This document shows positions 49,072-64,000 of a stretch of DNA of 64,000 nt, in pieces. This DNA is from Coriaria nepalensis (lineage: Eukaryota; Streptophyta; Magnoliopsida; Cucurbitales; Coriariaceae), in contig CP114486.1 of the NCBI GenBank assembly GCA_027186245.1, forward strand, positions 6,787,501 through 6,851,500. Direction: 5' to 3'. How positions within the stretch are numbered: the stretch's first letter is position 1; each line of letters opens with the position of its first letter. A program made the position numbers and the translations under genes. The notes under the pieces are model-generated. The model was not told where the DNA came from and did not search any database. It saw nothing but the letters and a program-made list of their open reading frames with translations.

Positions 49072-49870
49072 TAGGGGTGAGCAAAAAAAACCATACTAAT
49101 TGAAACCAATACTTTCCAATCAGTTTCAGACAGTTTCTTGTACTTTCTAATCTACTTTTAGTCGGTAAACCAACCGAAACATATTTAAGCAAACCGGTTC
49201 TTTATTTTTTGATTAGTTTCAGTGAACCAACCGAAACCAAAAATCTATTATTCATTTATTTATTTTATAGTTTTTATAACAGAAATCCTAAAATCCTAAC
49301 ACCGTTCTCTTCTTCAGCTCTTCTTGCAGTCCTATAATTTTCTCTCAATCGAATGCCATGACCTGGGATTCTGTGAGCTACCACTGCCTAGTGCCCACCA
49401 CCTATGACTACAACCCACCACTTTTGGCAATCTTTATTGTCAACGACAACATAAATCCTAACACCGTAACATGTATTCTCTTATGCTTCCTCCTCTCGAG
49501 CTGTGAGGCACCGTTGGCCTGTGACTCTATCACTCTATGAGCCATCATAGATTCGTAGCTATCTTTTTTTCTCTTTTTATTTTTCTGTTCAGCTTTCGAT
49601 TGTGTTCTGAGTTGTGGTAGACATTCTAAGAAGATGAAGTCCCCACCTATTTGATGAGTTGTCTAAATTAGTTTTGTGAGAGAGTAGTTACTAAATATGT
49701 GCTAGTAATATGAGGAACTATTGAAAATTTGTCACAGGCCAACCTACGAGCTGAGAAAGAAAAAAGAGATTTTGAAGAAGCTGCAAAAATAGTTGAGGGG
49801 AAATTGTGAGTAAAAGAAGTTTGACTGCTCAACCTATTATCTACATCAGATGAAAGAAAACCATCATGTT

Positions 49871-49883
49871 CCCCCCCCCCCCC
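49871..49883 (+). repeat. Run of 13 C
   Basis: Mononucleotide run inside the hAT element; its length may be unreliable. Confidence 0.7.
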
Positions 49884-50029
49884 TTAAAATGTGTAGTAAA
49901 TACAAAATAGTAATGTATTTTATCATCCATGTGCTGATTTTTATTTTCTTTTTTTTTAACTATTGTATCAAGATAGTCTTAAATTGCATTAACAATCCGT
50001 TTTTTTGAATCATTACGCACTTCATAGGC

Positions 50030-50570
50030 TAGTAGTTATGATACTCTATGGGGGTCGAAGGCCACATCGACTCGTCGAGTAAACTAGAAGTTATGATAGT
50101 TTATGGGGTCGATAGCTTCATCGACCCATCGAGTAAATTAGAAGTTATGATACTCTATGGGTCGAAAGCCCCATCGACTCATCGAGTAAACTAGAAGTTA
50201 TGATACTCTACGGGGTCGAAGGCCCCATCAACTAGTCAAGTAAATTAGAAGTTATGATACTCTACGGGTCGAAGACCCCATCGACCCGTCGAGTAAATTA
50301 GAAGTTATGATACTCTACTAGTTGATAGGGCCTTCGACCCCGTAGAGTATCATAACTCTTAGTTTACTTGACGAGTTAATAGGGCCTTCAACCCATAAAG
50401 TATTATTACTTCTAATTTACTCGACGGATCGATGGGGCCTTTGACCCGTAGAGTATCATAACTTCTAATTTACTCAATTGGTTGATGAGGCCTTCGACCC
50501 CATAGAGTATCATAACTTCTAGACTTAACAGGTTGATGGGGCCTTTGACCCATTGAGTAAATTAGCATCT
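50030..50570. repeat. Inverted tandem array of a 53-54 bp unit
   Basis: Five direct units (tagaagttatgatactcta at about 50085, 50139, 50192, 50246 and 50299, spaced 53-54 bp) each contain gtcgaaggccccatcgac. From about 50318 the same unit continues in reverse complement for four to five copies (gtagagtatcataact at about 50342, 50449 and 50502), so the whole forms an imperfect 540-bp palindrome. Confidence 0.85.
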
Positions 50571-53500
50571 GATATTGATATTGATATTGATTACTTTTAC
50601 GATTGAATGCTAATATTTATTTAGATTTTTGGAATTTGTATCAAGAATTTTGAACTGCATTCCATCAACCAAAATTACTGTCACACTCAATCCACGACCA
50701 TGAGAATACTCATAGAAGTAGTCCTACCGGTGGTACCATGAGTAATAGAAGAATACTTGTGGATCTAGGTCATATGATTTCTACAAAGAAATAAAGGACG
50801 ACGAGTATAGTAAAGAAAACTTTCGAATGGGATCGTGCGAAGGGACAAGCATTTTATTAGCTATATTCATTCTCTACTTTGTATATGAGTGACAAGTTTG
50901 GGACCATGCAGATGACGAAACACTTGGATAAGTGCCTGGGTAGGGTGCAAATTGGACCAATAGATAACCACTTAATGTGTAAGAAGAATGATGACATAAG
51001 CAATATGTAAACGTCAACTATAGGTAATTAAACTTATTCTTATAGTGTTAAGTTTATTAATATAAGTGCTAATTAGTTTTGAAATACTTTCGTTTAGGTT
51101 TGATTATGTCGCCATGAGAGATAGCATTGTGTGATATGTGATTGGGACCGAGCAGTCTTTCAACGTAGTTGAACACCCTTTATTCATACAGATGATTCAC
51201 TTTGCGAATCCTAGTTTTCCAATACCATCACATTTTATGATTGCACGGGATGCCATAAAAATGTTTCAAGAGGAAAAAGTGAAGATGAAAAAGGTTTTTT
51301 ACAATTGATAGTCTCCTTCACCATTGATACATGGACATCGGTGTAGACAGTTCATGAATTACATGTGTGTCACGGCTGATTATATCGACAACTTATGGTG
51401 TCTACACAAGAAGGTTATTTGTTTTAAGCCTATAGAAGACTAAGGGTGCAATGATTGGGAGAATGTTAGACGACACTATTACTGAGATGGGTATATGCCA
51501 TGTCGGTGTTGTTACTATAGACAATGCATCAGCAAATTGATGTATGCCTTGATTACTTGAAAGGCGCAATTTCAACTATGTATTTGTTACATGACAGGGA
51601 TTTCATACATTTTGGGTATGTGTTCGATAATTAATCCTTTTTATTTAGATTGTTTATATTTATCTAACCTCATTATTTAATATCTTTATGTGGTTTAATA
51701 ATAAATGTGTTTTCATATCATGAATCTCATCGTGAAGGAAGGTTTGTCACCGGTGATCGAGTCAATTGAAAAGATTCAAAAAGCTATGAAATACATCAGA
51801 ATATCACCTGCACGAGTGAAAACATTCATAATATATTGTGAAAAGGAACGTCTTACTTATGACACAAAGTTATAGATAGATACGCCTACTCGTTGGAACT
51901 CTGCGTACCTAAATATTTTGTTCCTATTTAAAATATTATTTAACTTTTAAATATTCTTATGCATTTATTTATTGTGAAAAACTAATATCTTTTTAAATTA
52001 ATGTAGGATGCATAGGGAGGATACAAACTTCCCGAGCATTCCTACGAATGTAGATTGAGAAGTGGCAAAGGGGTATGTATCATTTTTGAAATCCTTTTTG
52101 ATGGGAATGAGGAAGTTATCTAGTACTTCGTAGCCTACTATCCACCTCTATTGCCAACACATATTCCATATCACAAAGTTGGTAAAAAATGCGGCATGTA
52201 GTAAACAACCTCATTTTGTTAGAGCATCAAGGTTAATGCTAATTAAGATTAAGAAATACTGGAAAAATTCATTCTACAAATTTACTATCTTGTGTGACAG
52301 TGGTATTGGATCCTTGAAGCAACATGGTGGGAATTGCCTCTGTCATCAAAATTATTTACGATGATAGTCATTCGGACGGAGAAGCCGAAACGATGATAAG
52401 AGAGACGTGGTGGTTGTTAGAGCATTTATATGCTATATATTTAGCTCCATCTCATACACAGTCACAATCATAGTCCATACGGACATGATCATAAATAGAG
52501 TCTTCTAATCAGTCGATCCAACCATCTTTTTTTAGGGATTTTATTAATGTAGAGGACTAGGAGGTGGATTTCTTTGAGAGTTTGTCCCGATCTGGTGATG
52601 ACATTTGACAGGCTATAGAGGTGGAGCAATACTTAGATAAAGATAGTCGTATTTCAAATTTTTTGTGATTTGATATCCTGGGGTGGTGGAAGTTGAATGG
52701 ATACGAGTACCCAACATTAGCACTGATTCCTCGAGTTATTCTCGCCATACTATTATCTACAGTTGCTTTAGAATCCACATTAGTATAAGTGGTTGTACAC
52801 TCAGTGACTTCCAAAGCAGGCTTAAGCTGAAGACAGTTGAGGGGCTTATGTGTGTGAAGAGTTGGATTATAGGTTTACAATCCTCTTTAGTTGGTACAAT
52901 GAAAGCTCTAGAAGACTTCAAAGAAGAGGATGATATATTCTATTTTATATTTATTATTTACTTCTTTTATTTCGTCATATATTCTTTTCATTCATATTTA
53001 TTAGGTCGAATAATTAAAATTTTGCAAGTCCATTAGCATAATTATCGGATGTAGAGAGCTCCATCGTCTAAATATATAAATGTTGTGTTATTCGATTCAA
53101 AACGTTATGTTGTTGGAAATTTAGAATTTATAAAGTGTAGACTTATACTGTTATTGTGTAATTTTTGTTGTTGGATATCCTATTTAGATAATATTGAGTT
53201 GATGTATTGATAACTTATGAATTTATAATACATTTGAAAGTTATTTTGAATATTTTGATTATGATATTATAGTAAAATGATATTTTTTAAATTGTTATAA
53301 TGTCTAATTTTTATCAAATATGATATTAATTTAAGGTAACTTCAAAATAAATTTTTAAATAATATACACGCTCATCAATTATATACATCACGATACAATA
53401 TTACAATTAAGTAGAACTATAGAAAAAAAAAATAACAAAAACACTGAAAAAATGAACTGATTCCGACCGGTTTAATACCGGTTCGATCACGGTCAATTTT

Positions 53501-53595
53501 TTGGTCAAATTGGTGAAAACTCGGCTCGGCTGTATTTTCAGTTTCGATCGATATCGGTTTGGTTTTTTCAAAAACCAATAATTTGCTCATCTCTA

Positions 53596-56046
53596 GACAT
53601 GAAGTGCAAATACTGACTAAATTGGGCTTCACTCATATGCGTCCGTACCTAAGTGCACCAAATGATGACCCGAAAATAATCCAGTCTACTTTGTGCCATG
53701 TGCCTCTGAATCTCTCTATAATATTGTTTGAACTTTTATATGTTGTTCTTATTTTTTACTTATTTCCAGATTAGGTTTTCTTCTATTTATGTTTAATATT
53801 TTATTTTGCAGAATCTTCTGATTCCCTAAAACTTTCATATTCTAATCACGGATCTATTATTTATATTCATTTGCGGTTTATGGTTCATGTTTACTCTTTA
53901 TTAGATTTTAATTTAATTATGTTATTCGGTATAAATATTATTTGAACTAACAATTTATTCTTGGTAAAGCTACATTAATATATCTACGTGAGGGATTCAG
54001 AAATCTTCAGAATTAAATAAATTTCATGGAAAAAAAAATTCCAAGTATAAGCATAAATTACTTCATATAATAAAGATGCTTAGATGAAGATGCAAAATTG
54101 GGTTTGTGGAATATGTAGATGCGTGACTTTGAAGCGATCCAATCCTTAAAAAGTAGCTGTATATGTCTAAATATTTCACATGCCAGGCACCATCAGACGC
54201 CCACCCTTTTACCCTTATGAAGCAATGCATGAAAAAGGCATCACCAATTTTTAGCTTTCGGCACAAGGGGCTTTTTCGGGGGACCCCCTTCTGCTTTGTG
54301 ATTACACACTAAAAATATATATTTTACATATGAAGTTGAAAAATACATGTAACAACTCCCAAGTATAAGAAATCGAAGGTTCAAAATAAGAATAAGAGAC
54401 CTCTCCCTTATTACATATGAAACAAGGAAATCCTTTTATCGCAAGCAAGCTGTATAAGAGTTATATATTGTAGATAAGTATACAAGTATTGGAATTGTAT
54501 ATTGTCTTATTTTTTTGAAGAATATTCTTTTTATTATTTATATATATATAGTACAAATAGGAAACCGTAATGGCGCAAGATTAACCAAAATTAATAAAAA
54601 GAATATTCTAACAAAATAAGACAATATACAAATCCAATACTTGTACTATTTGTAATATATATATAAGTATAAATGCTCATTGATTAACACAATAAAAATA
54701 CATCCTCCATTTCAGCAACATTAATGATGCATTAATTGATTAATCTAACTATGAGTTCAAAAAAATTGATTGATCATATACTTTTTAATCAGACGCTTAT
54801 AATTATTAGTGATTGATTCATCATGATGCATATTGTACTGATTCATATAAGTATATTTCTACTTGCATGCATGTATATTGTATTGATTCAAGTATGTTTC
54901 TACCTGTATGTATGCATCACTGACCACTCGATCGATTACGTAGACTTTGTAATGATTTGGATTATGAAAAATGGTTAGTTTTTTGTGTGAAATAAAATAG
55001 AAATTGACTTGTAATTACTACCGTGAATTGAAATTGACCCGTAGTTGTTACCGAAAAGTTGAAATTGAATTTGTGAATGTGTTTTATGTGATCCGTAAGG
55101 CAATTAGAGTATATAATGTGAGTATATAAATATATACAAATGAACCCAATTTATGTGGTTTTGCACATGTCTCTACAATTTGAGTGTATAAAATGAACAC
55201 AAAACTAACTATATTATATATTCGATACTTGAAATATACATATTTTATTAGGAATTTATGCATATAAAATAGTAGAATAATAATTTTAAATTTTTTTAAC
55301 CTTATCATGCATAATTACAGAAGTAAGATCGACTGTATAACGTTTATATATCATTTATATAAAATTATTTATAAAAAAATACAGTTAATTTCATGAATTT
55401 AAATTTACAATTTAAATTAGATTACCTCAACTTGATGAGCAAACCACTATAATTCCTCTTGCAATCCGAATCACATCCACGTGTTCGTCCTCTAATCCTA
55501 AATTACACGATTCGTTCACCCAGTTAATTTTCTATTTTAGATTCAATACATGAATCAAAATACCCACAACCCCGTTTTCACGGTTTAGGCTGCTAGGCGG
55601 AGAATTGGTACAAAAATTCCCCATACTCTAGGGTAAAGGAATGAGAAAAATCCTATTTTTCTCATCTCACAATTTTGGTCAAGAAGAGATGATTGTAGCT
55701 TAAAATTTTTTGCCACTCTAGTGGTCTATTTATAATGCTCTAGTATATAGTTTTCTAATCATATTAAATTTCTTTGTAGCAAAAGTTTTTTTTATTTAAT
55801 TACGGAAACAAATAGGTCAAAGCCCTTAGACATGGCCAACCACTTCCATGGACTAACCCATGGATATTAATCAACCCTCTGATGAATTTGACTAATGAAA
55901 AACTAATTAATAATCTAGCCCATTAACTCTTTAATGTTTGATTATTAATACCAACTTTTAGAATCCTCTTATAATTAAATAACAGTTTTTTATAATTTAT
56001 TAATTTTTAACCAAATTAATATCACACTTAGTTGTGATATCTACGT
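53596..56046. other. Intergenic spacer with a hairpin-forming inverted repeat
   Basis: No gene is seen. It contains the inverted repeat at 54481-54645 described separately. Confidence 0.4.
54481..54645. repeat. Inverted repeat with 55-bp arms
   Basis: The arms 54481-54536 and 54591-54645 are nearly perfect reverse complements (outer end tacaagtattgga; inner end agaatattctttttatta), separated by about 54 bp. A second, shorter inverted pair (tatatatagtacaaatag and ctatttgtaatatata) overlaps the loop and right flank. Confidence 0.85.
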
Positions 56047-56460
56047 AGGGGTGAGCAAAAAAAACCATATCAATCGAAATCAATAATTTTTGGTCGACTT
56101 CAATCAGTTTATTCAATTACATTTTGATTCGATTAAATTAATTGTAGGTGTTTCGGTTAGTTTCAGTGCACCGACCGAAACACCAATTTTAAAAAAAAAA
56201 ATTATTTAACCCTATTCCCAAATTAGCCCTAACCCTAAATTTTTATCTTATTATTTTTTATGTTTGTGTAAGTTTTAGAACTCTTGTTTAAGCAAAATAA
56301 TTTATAAATCTATATGTGAAAAGTGAATTATTTTCTACGTTTAGTATTAAAAATTGTTTGACCTACTTTATGCTCATTTAGATGATATTGAGTTGATGGT
56401 TTTTCTCTTTTTCTCTTATGAATATAAAATGAGTTACTATTAAATCTTATATGTGTGATT
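56047..56460 (+). mobile_element. Short derivative of the hAT element at 49072
   Basis: It starts TAGGGGTGAGCAAAAAAAAC exactly as the large copy does, with a similar cagtttcagtg/accgaccgaaac segment. The part at 56370-56430 (atattgagttgatg, cttatgaat) matches the 3' untranslated part of the large copy (53185-53225). The transposase-coding middle is missing. The right terminus was not found. Confidence 0.6.
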
Positions 56461-58247
56461 AATTAGGTTATACATCACGCTTGTAGGTGGAAGGTGTGGC
56501 AGAGCAAGTATCCACCCATATCCGCTCTAATTTGTGGAGTAAATTGTAGATGGATAGTTAAATATATTTTTTTCGGAGCGGATATGCACTTAGAATGATT
56601 CCTGCGTGGATATGCGAATAGTGGAGCAGATAATCCGCTCTCTGCCTGCTGCTCAATCCTACTCAGAAACCACTGCAGTTTGGCATAGAAAATCACTATT
56701 TACAGTACTAAAACAAAGGGGTTAATGAAGAGGAGGTTAAGGAAGGATTTGGCGAAGGAATGAAGTCAATGGTGAGGGTGGCATGGTTAGTGACATGGCA
56801 GAAGCAAGATTGAAAATGAGCATGCATGAACTTATATAAGTTAAATTATTATTTTTATCCATAAATTTTTATTAATTATTTATTTTTGTTACTTGATTCC
56901 TAAATTATTTATTTTATCTTTAAGGTTTTCAAAATACATTATTTTAATCTTTAGAGTAAAATGTATAAATAGTAAGTATGAAAATAGCTTTTACCGTTAT
57001 GTTAGTATTAGAATTAACATTCGGACACATAAAAAATATCATTAATATCGTGATTGAAGTGATTGTTATTGAAATTTAAAATAATAAAATATGAAAAAGG
57101 ATAGAAAATAAATTTAAATGAAATTTATCAAATAAAATACAAAAAACTAAGAGCTTTGAGAATATTAATGTTGTTGATGGTATAAGATGTTTCAAATTTA
57201 TTATACATATATTTAGGATGTCATTTTTACATTTATAAATTTGATCCTAAGGCTAAAATAAAATCTTTTGAAAATATTAAGGAGGAAATTAAACAATAAA
57301 TTAAAAAAAAAAAAATCCTATAACGTGTTAATTTGAAAGCAGTTCAAAGATCGCCTGGATTGTGCTAGGTATAATTCTCTCTGCCCCCTCCTCTAATCAG
57401 TGACAAAGTCAGGCAATGATTTAGGAACATAAATCTGGTCTTGATTTCGAGTGATCATCATGTAGAGAACCGGTGGCGGAGGAGACGACGTTACAAGCAA
57501 TTGTGAGGACTGTGGGAAGGGAGTTATTTCACAGCAGTGAAGTAGGAGAAGAGTGAGTGGGTAAGGGGGAAGGAGAGAGGGATGAGCTTGTGGGCTAATT
57601 TGTAGGCTTTGATAGGAATTGAGTGTCAAGGGATATGCGTTATAGGAATAGCAACAATGGGTCTATGGCCCGATATGACTTAGGCCCTGATAGGGGAAAA
57701 TATTTTCATTAAAACGAACATGGCAGGGAATATGGATTTTGTTGGCTAATGGGTCAAAAAAGAAAGTATAACCCTTGTTACTTGGGTGCCAAGGAAGAGA
57801 GGAGAAGAAGATTTTTTGGTTTAATTTTTGGGTGGGTTGTAGCCAAGGAAGAGAGGAGAAGAAGATTTTTTTGGTTTACTTTTCATGGTCGTTTTAGACC
57901 CAAAAATTAAGCCCTTTGTGACATTCAAAGATTTTTAGGTGGGATAATCGAATTTGGTTTTAATGAGCACTTCAAAGGGAGATTTTTTTTTTTTTTTGAA
58001 ATCCAGATATCAACATAATACTAACAAGTATTTTTTTGAAAGGTTATAGTACTAACAAGTTGCAATGTAGTTCAAGATGGAAATTTACACGAATATATAA
58101 AGCTCCCCAATAAGCAAATGTTTGTACTATAAAGAGTGAAATGCCAACACTTTGAAATATATGCAAGCATCAGTCCTTTTAATTTGTAATTTAGTACTTT
58201 AGAGATGGATTGCGTTATAAAGGGCTTCAACATTGGCAAATTCTCTA
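56461..58247. other. Intergenic spacer
   Basis: It contains a block of gcggat/atccgctc repeats (56490-56650) that may be another hAT end, an unrecognised 78-codon minus-strand frame (57393-57629), and a 54-bp tandem duplication at 57789-57880. No gene is supported. Confidence 0.4.
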
Positions 58248-61756
<3,509 letters not shown>

Positions 61757-62385
61757 CTACAAGCTCAAAGTGAAAGATTCAAGCTGGGAATACAATGGAA
61801 TTGAAAATAGAAGATGAGAAGATTATTAGGATACAATGTGCTTTCTTAAACTAGAATTAGGAATACTGGACGGATCGATAACGATCAAGAAATGTAAAGT
61901 AAAATCTAAGAAACTAATTCAACTTCTATATTCAATAATCAACTCATCTAAGAAGTATGCCCAAATCTTACAAAAACTCCTACACTAATACTTGAAAAAT
62001 ACTATACAATTTAACGGACTTGATAAATAGCTAGTCATTCAGGCTATCTAGTCGTTTCCCATAATTTCTATTCAAAATTCAATGAAACAAACAAAAATCT
62101 GTAAATGCTAAACCCAGACAGACTCCTAAGATACTAAGAACACAGTAGGAACTCTATAAATTCTCTAAGATCAACATGACATCAACATGCAAGCAATAAT
62201 CAAACCCATCAAGCACAACTCATCTTTGGTCAAGAACCATAACTTACCCACCAAACTTATGCATGAGAAAAACTAAAAACGAAAAATTAACTTGAGCATC
62301 TCTACGTTTGCGCAAAATATAAACCCATCAGATCAAGGAAATCTCCAGTAATAAGTCTCAATTAATGGAAGAAAAAAGAGCTCAC
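61757..62385 (-). other. Intron in the 5' untranslated region of the aspartic proteinase gene
   Basis: Minus strand: donor ACTGCGTCG|GTGAGC at 62385 and acceptor GCTTGTAG ending at 61757, six bases before the ATG. The first, non-coding exon would be about 62386-62445. This matches the leader-intron design known for plant aspartic proteinase genes. Confidence 0.6.
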
Positions 62386-62445
62386 CGACGCAGTAATGGC
62401 AGAAGAGAATTAGAGAAGACTATAGACCGAAGTTGGAAGGGCGGG

Positions 62446-63439
62446 GAGTCGAGGTAAGACTTAAGAGCACTCCCTTCTTAAAAACGAGAGAATTAGCACC
62501 AAGCGGGCCCACCTGATTATTAATTAACGTGGGCTGGCGTTTTAGGTTTTTTATTTCAGAAAAAACTGACTGGACTTTTTATCTTGACCGTCCGATTAGT
62601 GGCAGATTTTGTCTTGATAAGGGATCTCGCGTCCAGCAGACCTCGGATCACAAGGGTCCCGCTTTGGAGTTTTTAGAAAGCGGGGAAGGAAAACTGGAAA
62701 AGCATACTTAGTCATGATCGGATGCTTCATGGCATAGCACTTTCAAAATGTTACATCTAATATAGACTGTCAATTATGTAATGGACGGTGTGGAGATGGT
62801 GGGAGGAGAACGGAGATAAGGACGTGAGGTGGGGTTATTTTTAACTGGCATTGTAACCTGTAACTGATTGCTTAACGTGTTGGCAAAAAAATGCGTTTCT
62901 TCTGTTCGACACGTGTTAGAACTCGTGTTAACAAATCTTTTTGCGTTTCTTTTACTTAGCGAAACGTTTATTATAGCTTGTGAGGTCACACCAGCTTGCT
63001 TTGTTGTGGATTGTGGAGTGAGGAAATGGCTTGTGTAACGGGAGATCGGGTCTAAATATTTTTATTTAATTTTTATTGGGTGGTTTAATTTAATTTAATT
63101 TTTAGTATTAATTATAAATTTTGAATTAAATTAAATTTTTTATTTATTTATTTTTTAAAATTTTCAGTATTAATTATTGATTATATTTAAAATAATTTAA
63201 ATTAACATAATTTAATTAATTATTGGATTAAATAATTTTTTTTTTATTTTTTTATTTTCAGTACTAGTTAATGATTATATTTAAAATAATTTAAATCAAC
63301 ATAATTTATTTAATCATTGGATTAAATAAATATATATATATATTTTTTAATTTTCAATATTAATTATTGATTATATTTAAAATAATTTAAATCAACATAA
63401 TTTAATTAGTCATTGGACTAAAAATATATTATAATGAAC
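62446..63439. promoter_or_regulatory. Promoter side of the aspartic proteinase gene, then AT-rich DNA
   Basis: No gene is seen. 63050-63420 is simple AT-rich DNA in which a roughly 110-bp motif (ttgattatatttaaaataat followed by ttaaat) recurs three times. Confidence 0.35.
63170..63420 (+). repeat. Three AT-rich tandem-like copies of about 100-115 bp
   Basis: gattatatttaaaataattt followed by aa(a/t)t(c/t)aacataattta occurs near 63180, 63275 and 63368. Confidence 0.7.
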
Positions 63440-64000
63440 TTCAAATATAATATATAATCAACTCGTAGAGTCGAAAATCTTATAGACTATATCGACTCTA
63501 ACAAGCTATCAACCCATCGATATATATAATTAAATTACTCTACGGGTCGATAGAGTTTTCATAATTAATAATTTACTCTACGGGCCGATAGTCTTATCGA
63601 CACCATTAACCCTAGAGTCGATAACCCTATCGATTCCATCTACTCGTATAATTAAATTACTCTACGAGTCGGTGGGGTTGATGAGGTTTTTGACCCGTAA
63701 AATAAACTAGCAGTTATGAGTATACTAGCATAACTGTTAGTTTACTTCACGAGTTGATGGACTTGGATCGATAGGTCGATGAGTCGATGAAGTGTTTTTG
63801 AGAAATCATCCTCACATGTGACTACATATAGAAAGTTGTACTTCAAAAATCATCCTCACATGTGACTACATAGAAATCTGCATTTGAGAAATCATCCGCA
63901 TATGTGACTAAACATAAAGTAATTTGATTATGCAGGTCTATGAGGTCGATAGAGCTTTTGACTATACAGATCGATGAGGTCGATAGAACCTTCGTTGTCT
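63440..64000. repeat. Second array of tcgat/ctctacgg repeats, running off the window
   Basis: Repeated motifs attactctacgggtcgatag and gatgaggtcgatagagc resemble the unit of the array at 50030-50570. From 63798 to 63912 three copies of a 46-50 bp unit (atcctcacatgtgactacat) are inserted. Confidence 0.7.

Larger units (their letters stand above)
49072..53595 (+). mobile_element. Decayed autonomous-type hAT transposon, about 4.5 kb
   Basis: The left end is TAGGGGTGAGCAAAAAAAAC. The right end, reverse complemented, is TAGAGATGAGCAAATTATTG, so the termini are inverted repeats of the hAT kind. In order inside: a BED-finger remnant (KFGTMQMTKHLDKC, about 50890-50935); transposase core (VVEHPLFIQMIHFANPSFPI, then IARDAIKMFQEEK and TIDTWTSV, about 51160-51340); VTIDNASAN-like DNA near 51510; TPTRWNSAYLN near 51885; and the C-terminal dimerisation region (GWWKLNGYEYPTLALIPR, about 52680-52730, then VEGLMCVKSWIIGLQSS). 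Stops and frameshifts are frequent, so it is dead. No matching 8-bp target duplication was found. A palindromic repeat array sits at 50030-50570. The order is that of Ricesleeper/Ac-type transposases. Confidence 0.85.

Noticed and set aside
49358..49540. 60-codon plus-strand frame near the hAT left end
   Set aside because: Inside the hAT leader; no match to transposase or other families.
50030..50570. CRISPR array reading of the 54-bp repeats
   Set aside because: Plant nuclear DNA; units are contiguous with no unique spacers, and half are inverted.
57393..57629. 78-codon minus-strand frame rich in Pro and Leu, in DNA with gene-like composition
   Set aside because: No family recognised, no splice signals or neighbours to support it; could be a leader or gene scrap.

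Overview
This window is nuclear DNA from a flowering plant, almost certainly a eudicot. The evidence is AT-rich intergenic DNA, multi-exon genes with short GT-AG introns, and plant-only families: a GPI-anchored GH17 glucanase with an X8 domain, a phytepsin-type aspartic proteinase with a saposin insert, and a B-sister MIKC MADS-box gene. There are also many plant transposable elements. No bacterial, viral or organellar block is seen.

Layout. 1-2690: an internally deleted hAT transposon and a 655-bp hAT-type MITE. 2692-5244 (+): GPI-anchored beta-1,3-glucanase. 5245-8400: AT-rich spacer. 8400-15790: a nest in which an antisense LINE is split by a Ty1/copia element and by a second copy of the MITE, both with recognisable target-site duplications. 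16626-18485 (+): a TDP2-type phosphodiesterase gene that looks broken. 19590-22440: antisense copia remnant with a long LTR. 24339-26610 (+): glycine cleavage T-protein. 28270-28620: gag and CACTA scraps. 29982-31298 (-): At4g22030-like protein. 33800-34341 (-): three decayed exons of an oxidosqualene cyclase. 38555-39970 (+): B-sister MADS-box gene. 40550-42937: antisense copia and gypsy remnants. 44375-45411 (+): BAP31-like ER protein. 45937-47223 (-): intronless MAPKKK. 49072-53595: large decayed hAT carrying a palindromic 54-bp repeat array. 56047-56460: a smaller relative of it. 58248-61750 (-): 13-coding-exon aspartic proteinase. 63440-64000: a second array related to the 54-bp repeat.

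The genes do not form a pathway. Five of them (TDP2-like, GH17, T-protein, BAP31-like, aspartic proteinase) recall, from memory, a short segment of Arabidopsis chromosome 1 (about At1g11800 to At1g11910), so the backbone is probably an ancestral eudicot block diluted by transposons and extra genes. Splice models were built by eye and checked for GT-AG borders and phase; no alignment was run. I found no convincing new biological system. The most unusual items are the palindromic repeat array inside the hAT element, the three-layer transposon nest, and the two gene relics (TDP2-like and oxidosqualene cyclase).
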